Shown here: in pieces, positions 59,401-64,000 of the stretch | Layout of the letters: each line of letters opens with the position of its first letter | How positions within the stretch are numbered: position 1 is the stretch's first letter | Source: Begonia masoniana | Taxonomy: Eukaryota; Streptophyta; Magnoliopsida; Cucurbitales; Begoniaceae | Assembly: GCA_022432975.1 (NCBI GenBank) | Contig: CM039510.1 | Location: 10,294,801-10,358,800 of the forward strand | Direction: 5' to 3' | DNA length: 64,000 bases | Notes under the pieces: generated by a model | Told to the model about the DNA's origin: nothing | The model's input: only the letters and a program-made list of their open reading frames with translations | Databases searched by the model: none | Position numbers and translations under genes: made by a program

Positions 59401-61488
59401 TTAAGAGAGTAAGGTGAAAAAATATACCTGAGTCCCGTCTAATGTCTGGAAACCCATAAATGTGTCACGCGAAGCAGCAGCACCTGAACTGGATCCCCTT
59501 TCAGGACATGTGCGACTGTTATGCCCTTGACGCCGACATTTACAACACGACATCGTAGACTTCCTTTTAGAAATTATTGACGTAGAAGGCTCATTGACAT
59601 CGCACACTCTTTTCTTCTTCGGCCTACCAGGTTGGGGCCTTCTCTCGGGTGGAACGATTGAGATCCGATTCTCTGCTGCCGGCCACATCTGTTGGCCATT
59701 AATGGGACGAATGAAGTGTGAGTACATCTCTAAATATGTATCCCGATGATAGTATATATGGACAAAATTTTCCACCGGCTCTCTCATGAAATAAAAGCAT
59801 GGAATGACATGAACACATGGGATGCCAGTAAGCTTCCACCTCCGACATGTGCACACACCTTCATTCAGGTCAACAGCAAATTGTTCGTTGCCGTTGCTGA
59901 CCTCAAACCTTGCGTCTCCCGCTAACTCAGCACTCCAACTGTGAGCTGCCTGTTTGAGATTCTCTAGCTTTTTCCTAATTTTAGGACACAGTACATCGTC
60001 TGACTTGAGCATCTCTTCGTATTTTTTTACAATTCGAGTCATCATGGTCTTTCGAGTCATCTCGAACATAGTCAGGATTGGTTTGTCTCTGGCCGGCAAT
60101 ATAGCTGCATTGAGACTCGCATAAATTGTTCAAGCCCAAGTCGCACTTCGGAATTAGCGAAAACGCATGAGTAGCCCAACTGCTAGGGGGCGTTCTTCGA
60201 AGCCATGCATGAGCATCCGGGTTTATCTCATGCACTTTCCTCATTGCTATCTCAAAATATTCCCGTGTGGTTGCCCTTGCTGCATTCCACATAGCATCTC
60301 TATACGCTATGCCCCGAAATCGTCCTTTGAAGTTTGAATACATATGCCTTTGGCAAAAACGATGTTCAGCTAAACCAAATGTGTGATCCACAGCAGCCAA
60401 CAACCCCTGAAATTTTAAAGAAAAACAAAGTCAGTATAAAACAATATAACTGCAATGTCCGAATAATAATAACCTTTTGTCGATCCGACACAAATGTTCA
60501 TCCTCGCCCAAGACCAATGCCTAAATCGTCCTGTAATAACTCCAAAAACCATAGCCATGAGTCTTTGCATTCTGTCTCCACGTTGGCAACGGCAATGGGA
60601 TATACGTCATTGTTGCCATCAATACTCACTGCCGTGAGTAATTGGCCGGGGCAGGAGCCCTTCAGATGACATCCATCTAAACATATAATGGGTCTGCCCT
60701 GTTCCAACAAACCTGACACACAAGCAGCTATACATATGTACATTCTTTCAAATATCATCTTCTCATCTCGCCCTTCACCCACCACGTGACCATGTATTTT
60801 CACTGTACTGCCTGAATTTGATCTGAATATTTCTTCTGCGTACGAACGCACTAGTTTAAATTGTTCTTTGCCCCTCCCGTAATTAAGTTCTTTAGCTTCG
60901 GTTCTTCCTCTTCTCGCAAGACTTGGCTTAATGTTCACCTGATGTTCCTTCCTCACTGTCTCAATTATATCATGAATGGGCCAGTCAGGTTGACTCTTGA
61001 ACCTATCTGAATAACACGTTGCCAACCACTTTGCCGAAGTGTGTCGATTATCAAGTGTCCTTGTACAGTTGTGATCATTACGGTAGAACTTTATTTGGAA
61101 GGTCGCCTCATTTTGAATGACCGAAGCATGCAGATGCCAGTTACAATCTCCTCCTTGACATTTTGCTCGTCTCACTTTTAACAAATCTGATATCAAATCT
61201 TTTTTGCAAAGCATACCTTTTTACTTCGTCTCTAATGGCCATTAAAGAACCATATTTTCTACCCACAGCAAAATCACCCGAATTTTCTGCCCTTACTCGT
61301 ATGCTTTGTGCCTCGTCATCATCCGAATTAAACGGTTCACGAAGCTCGTCGTCTAAGGTTTGCGATACTGAATGCACCTGTATTTCTCCTTCACTCTCTA
61401 AGTGATCAAATGGATTAATAGCACTGTATATGGGAGCAGGATCCTCCATATACCACTCTATGTTCGCAGGCTCATTTGCATCAGCCAT
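59401..61488 (-). pseudogene. Mutator-type transposase (MURA-like), disabled
   Basis: On minus the gene starts MADANEPANIEWYMEDPAP at 61488. It has the N-terminal zinc/DNA-binding segment (CQGGDCNWHLHAS), the MULE catalytic domain (CLDGCHLKGSCPGQLL and WLWFLELLQDDLG, then HRFCQRHMYSNFKGRF), a SWIM zinc finger (CTCRRWKLTGIPCVHVI) and a CCHC knuckle (CCKCRRQGHNSRTC). A 67-nt intron (60473-60407, GT-AG) follows SDRQK, at a place where MULE transposases often have one. Lesions: a frameshift near 61150-61200, an in-frame TGA at about 60498-60496, and a two-base loss near 60118. A donor after GFQTLDGTQ (about 59430) suggests a small last exon near 59300-59355. The intact relative would cut and join DNA at the terminal repeats. 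Confidence 0.92.
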
Positions 61489-62189
61489 TTACGACGAATA
61501 ATTGCAAATTTTATTAAATGCTCGAAAAATCAGCACAAATCGTAAATTTTAACCAAACAATTCAAAAACAAAACAAATCAATTCAAAATTGACACATAAC
61601 CTGCAATGATTTTGCCGAATCGTCAGAGAACAGAGAACAGAGCACAAGATTGGATTACAATTCTGGAGATCGGATGCACTGTCAAATGGTGGTGACCGTC
61701 CTCTCTGTGAAAAATTGGGATATATCTCAAATTTTTTACCTAATAATTGAACGAAATAAATTACAAACGATGAATTCATACCTGGAGTAAATTTCGGTCA
61801 AATTTATAGAAAAAGATCGCCGCAGGTTGGAAAGAAAATCAATCCCGTCAAATTTATGGGAGCCGGAGGTTGGAGAGAAAATCGATCCGTCTGGGAAAAG
61901 ATCGCCGTGAACGTTGGAGAGAAAATGGCAACGATAGTGTTTTCTATTTTCTGCGCAATAAAAGCTCTCTGTTTTATGATATATACGGGAGAACGGACGG
62001 ACTCTTCTTAAGAGAGTCCGTCCGTTCTAGCCCTAATTTTAAAGAACGGGCAAAATTCTAGAACGGACTGTCTCTTCTATCAAGAGACAGTTCGTTCCCA
62101 AGATTGGACTATCTCTTGATAGAAGAGACAGTCCGTTCTAGGCAAAATTGGGAACGGACTGTCTCTGCAAAACAGAGACAGTCCAATCT

Positions 62190-62474
62190 GAGGAACGGAC
62201 TGTCTCTTAATAGAAGAGACAGTTCGTTCTAGGCAAAATTGGGAACGGACTGTCTCTGCAAAACAGAGACAGTCCGATCTGGGGAACGGACTGTCTCTGT
62301 TTTGTAAGAGACCGTCCGTTCTCTGTCAAAATTAACAGAGGACGGTCATAGGACGTCCGCCGAGGTTTGTTTTGTTAATTTTTCCATACTTCAAGGTTTG
62401 GATCGTGAAAAATTTTACTTTAAGGTTTGAATCGAAAAAACCGGTTAGTTCGAGGTTCAAACCGGTAGTTTCCC
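62190..62474. repeat. Right terminal inverted repeat of the MULE
   Basis: About 285 bp matching the left end in inverted orientation. Further hairpin units of the type GGACTGTCTCT...AGAGACAGTCC continue inward to about 61990. Confidence 0.92.
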
Positions 62475-62483
62475 CAATCTGAA

Positions 62484-62847
62484 TTCTATTTACATTCAAT
62501 GTACAAACTATGACTTGTAGTATGTAATTAAAAAATGGATTGTATGTGCATGTTAAGATAGAAAACTTTTACCATTCATAAGTTGCCTAATGAATTTGAT
62601 GAAGTTGATAACAGAAGATTGCGCTTAAATGCTAATGCAAAGAACACAACATATTTGCACAATAAATAGAGATGAATTTGATATGGTGCAATGTTGTGAA
62701 AACACATGAAATTCGACATTTGTTAGAGGTGATGCATGGGGAACAAACTAAATGAAAGAAAGTAAATTTTTTGCATATATATATATGAGTTATTTGTAGT
62801 GAATAAAAATGAAAATATTAGTCAAATGTAATTAGAAAAATTTTCAG
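62484..62847. other. AT-rich spacer between the MULE and a copia remnant
   Basis: No gene or terminal repeat is visible. It may be the 5' untranslated part of the copia remnant that follows. Confidence 0.45.
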
Positions 62848-63687
62848 ATGTCTACTGAGACTATAGCAACTCAAAGTGGTTTCAATCCAAGAAGCTTGAG
62901 ACTTAAAGAACCTATATATGGAAGACTTTAACGGAATATCTTATGCCTCAGGAAATCACCCATCCGAGCCAATCAGTGTGAAAAGTTAAAGAAGGAAGAA
63001 TCAAAGAAAAAAGATATTGCACTGAGTCCTCTTTCAAGTACATTTGAAGGAAAGGACTACAATGGAGAAGATGGTGAGCCAGCTTTTATCACAAAGAAAT
63101 TCAATAAGCTCTTACAAAGAAGGAAAATGTTGGGGAGGAAGCAGGCTAGAAGTGAGTACTTGCAAGGAACAAAGGATCGCATGCTCACATACAAGCGATC
63201 TAATCATCTTGAGGTGATTGGATATTCCGATTTTGATTTTGCCGGATGTGTGGATACCAGAAAATTCACTTTTGGCTACTTATTCCTTTTAGCTGGAAGA
63301 GCAATCTCATGGAAGAGTGCGAAGCAGTCAGTCACTGCTGCATCCACTATGGAGGCTAAATTTGTGGCGTGCTTTGAGGCCACAGTTCATGGTTTATGGC
63401 TTCTGAACTTTATTTCAGGACTTGGAATTGTTGACAGTATCGCCAAGTTGCTAAAAATTTATTGTGACAACTCCGCAACAGTCTTCTTTTCTAAAAACGA
63501 CAAGTATTCCAAATGTGTTAAACACATGGAGTTGAAATACTTTGCTGTTAAAGAAAAAGTTTGGAAACAAATAGTGTCAATAGAGCACATTAGCACCAAA
63601 TTTATAGTTGCGAATCTGTTGACAAAAAGATTGCCACCAAAGATATTTACGGAACATGTCGAACAAATGGGCATTACCGAGTATTGA
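62848..63687 (+). pseudogene. Ty1/copia deletion derivative (gag pieces joined to RNase H)
   Basis: A gag-like start (MSTETIATQSGFNPRSLRL, 62850) meets a stop after about 27 codons. A second stretch (KKEESKKKDIALSPLSSTFE) and an acidic-basic piece (FITKKFNKLLQRRK) resemble the middle of copia gag. At 63127 the frame passes directly to copia RNase H: YSDFDFAGCVDTRKFTFGY, then STMEAKF and IYCDNSATVFFSKN, which supply the acidic active-site positions. It ends with the usual copia tail (HISTKFIVANLLTKRLPPKIF) at 63687. Protease, integrase and reverse transcriptase are missing, so a large internal deletion has joined gag to RNase H. Confidence 0.85.
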
Positions 63688-64000
63688 CTTTATGTATATG
63701 TTTATATTCTTTATGTATTTGACACTCTTGAGCTTGTTTATTTGTTGTTTTTGATATACATTTAAGAATCCTGTTAAGTTTTTTTTTTAATTAAGTTGAA
63801 TGTATATTATGAAATTATGATATTAATAAGATTTGTCTTTAATAAAGACATTAATGTGGACCATTAAGATATACATTCTTATAAGTCATATTGAGTATAA
63901 AATGAATATTGTGATACATGGAAGGGACTGTGTCGCTACAATGGCATACGACCGTTATGATCCTTATTGGTTATATACTTGATAGTGATATTATGTGTGA
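63688..64000 (+). other. Untranslated 3' part of the copia remnant, possibly entering its LTR
   Basis: AT-rich sequence without coding potential. A purine-rich tract typical of a plus-strand primer is not obvious before the window ends, so the LTR boundary cannot be placed. Confidence 0.4.

Larger units (their letters stand above)
44430..62474. mobile_element. MuDR-like Mutator element (MULE), TSD CAATCTGAA, with nested retrotransposon
   Basis: Terminal inverted repeats begin GGGAAATTACCGG on the left and end CCGGTAGTTTCCC on the right. A perfect 9-bp duplication CAATCTGAA lies at 44421-44429 and 62475-62483, the Mutator signature. Without the nested insertion (45212-56672) the element is about 6.6 kb. 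It carries an accessory gene on plus and a transposase gene on minus, convergent as in maize MuDR, with a long inverted repeat between them. Both genes have disabling lesions, so this copy is probably not autonomous. Confidence 0.95.

Noticed and set aside
1..64000. tRNA genes, bacterial operons or ribosome-binding sites
   Set aside because: No cloverleaf was recognised; TGGTATCAGAGC matches are retrotransposon primer sites, and the window is plant nuclear DNA.

Overview
This window is nuclear DNA from a flowering plant, most probably a eudicot. It holds two multi-exon single-copy host genes with GT-AG introns, set in nested transposable elements that make up most of the 64 kb. The exact species cannot be told from the sequence.

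Host genes. Both read on the minus strand. 12172-14401 is a six-exon gene for an AAGAB/p34-like GTPase-fold adaptin-binding protein (385 aa as assembled here). 37082-44206 is a nine-exon gene for TRAPPC11, a TRAPP vesicle-tethering subunit (1184 aa), including one GC-AG intron. From memory, the Arabidopsis homologues (AT5G65960 and AT5G65950) are neighbours. If so, about 22.7 kb of nested repeats has been driven between an ancestral gene pair here.

Left part (1-11.4 kb): a partial long LTR of the Tekay type (1-3469) split by a solo LTR with target duplication GATGT (738-3098); a decayed fragment of a Mutator accessory gene (3943-4273); an LTR plus broken pol of a Tekay element (4475-7850); and a second solo LTR with target duplication GTGGG (8535-11390).

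Middle (15.6-36.1 kb): a decayed chromovirus carrying a complete Cassandra TRIM with 5S rRNA-derived LTRs (16886-17778, target duplication TAGGC). Next is a decayed minus-strand Tekay element whose gag is split by a complete Tekay element with an intact 1494-aa gag-pol (20608-32692, target duplication TGGTG). The host element's LTR follows, carrying a hAT-type MITE (35135-35753, target duplication TTCAAACA).

Right part (44.4-64 kb): an MuDR-like Mutator element with about 285-bp terminal inverted repeats and a perfect 9-bp target duplication CAATCTGAA (44430-62474) sits 224 bp upstream of the TRAPPC11 start codon. It has two convergent genes, both damaged, and a roughly 520-bp inverted repeat between them. 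Another Tekay element (45212-55462, target duplication TGTAT) interrupts the accessory gene, followed by an odd duplicated LTR piece with a second copy of the flank. A Ty1/copia remnant closes the window.

Most notable pattern. Six sequence-divergent LTR families here (plus a seventh, partly visible copy) share one layout: a splice-site-flanked 45-54 nt exon, a GTAAGT-type donor (GTAAAT in one family), an intron of about 490-605 nt, a TGTAG-type acceptor, and a terminal exon that ends in a short acidic tail in the same splice phase. A family-specific tandem array always follows. This looks like an LTR-embedded spliced mini-gene or structured leader.
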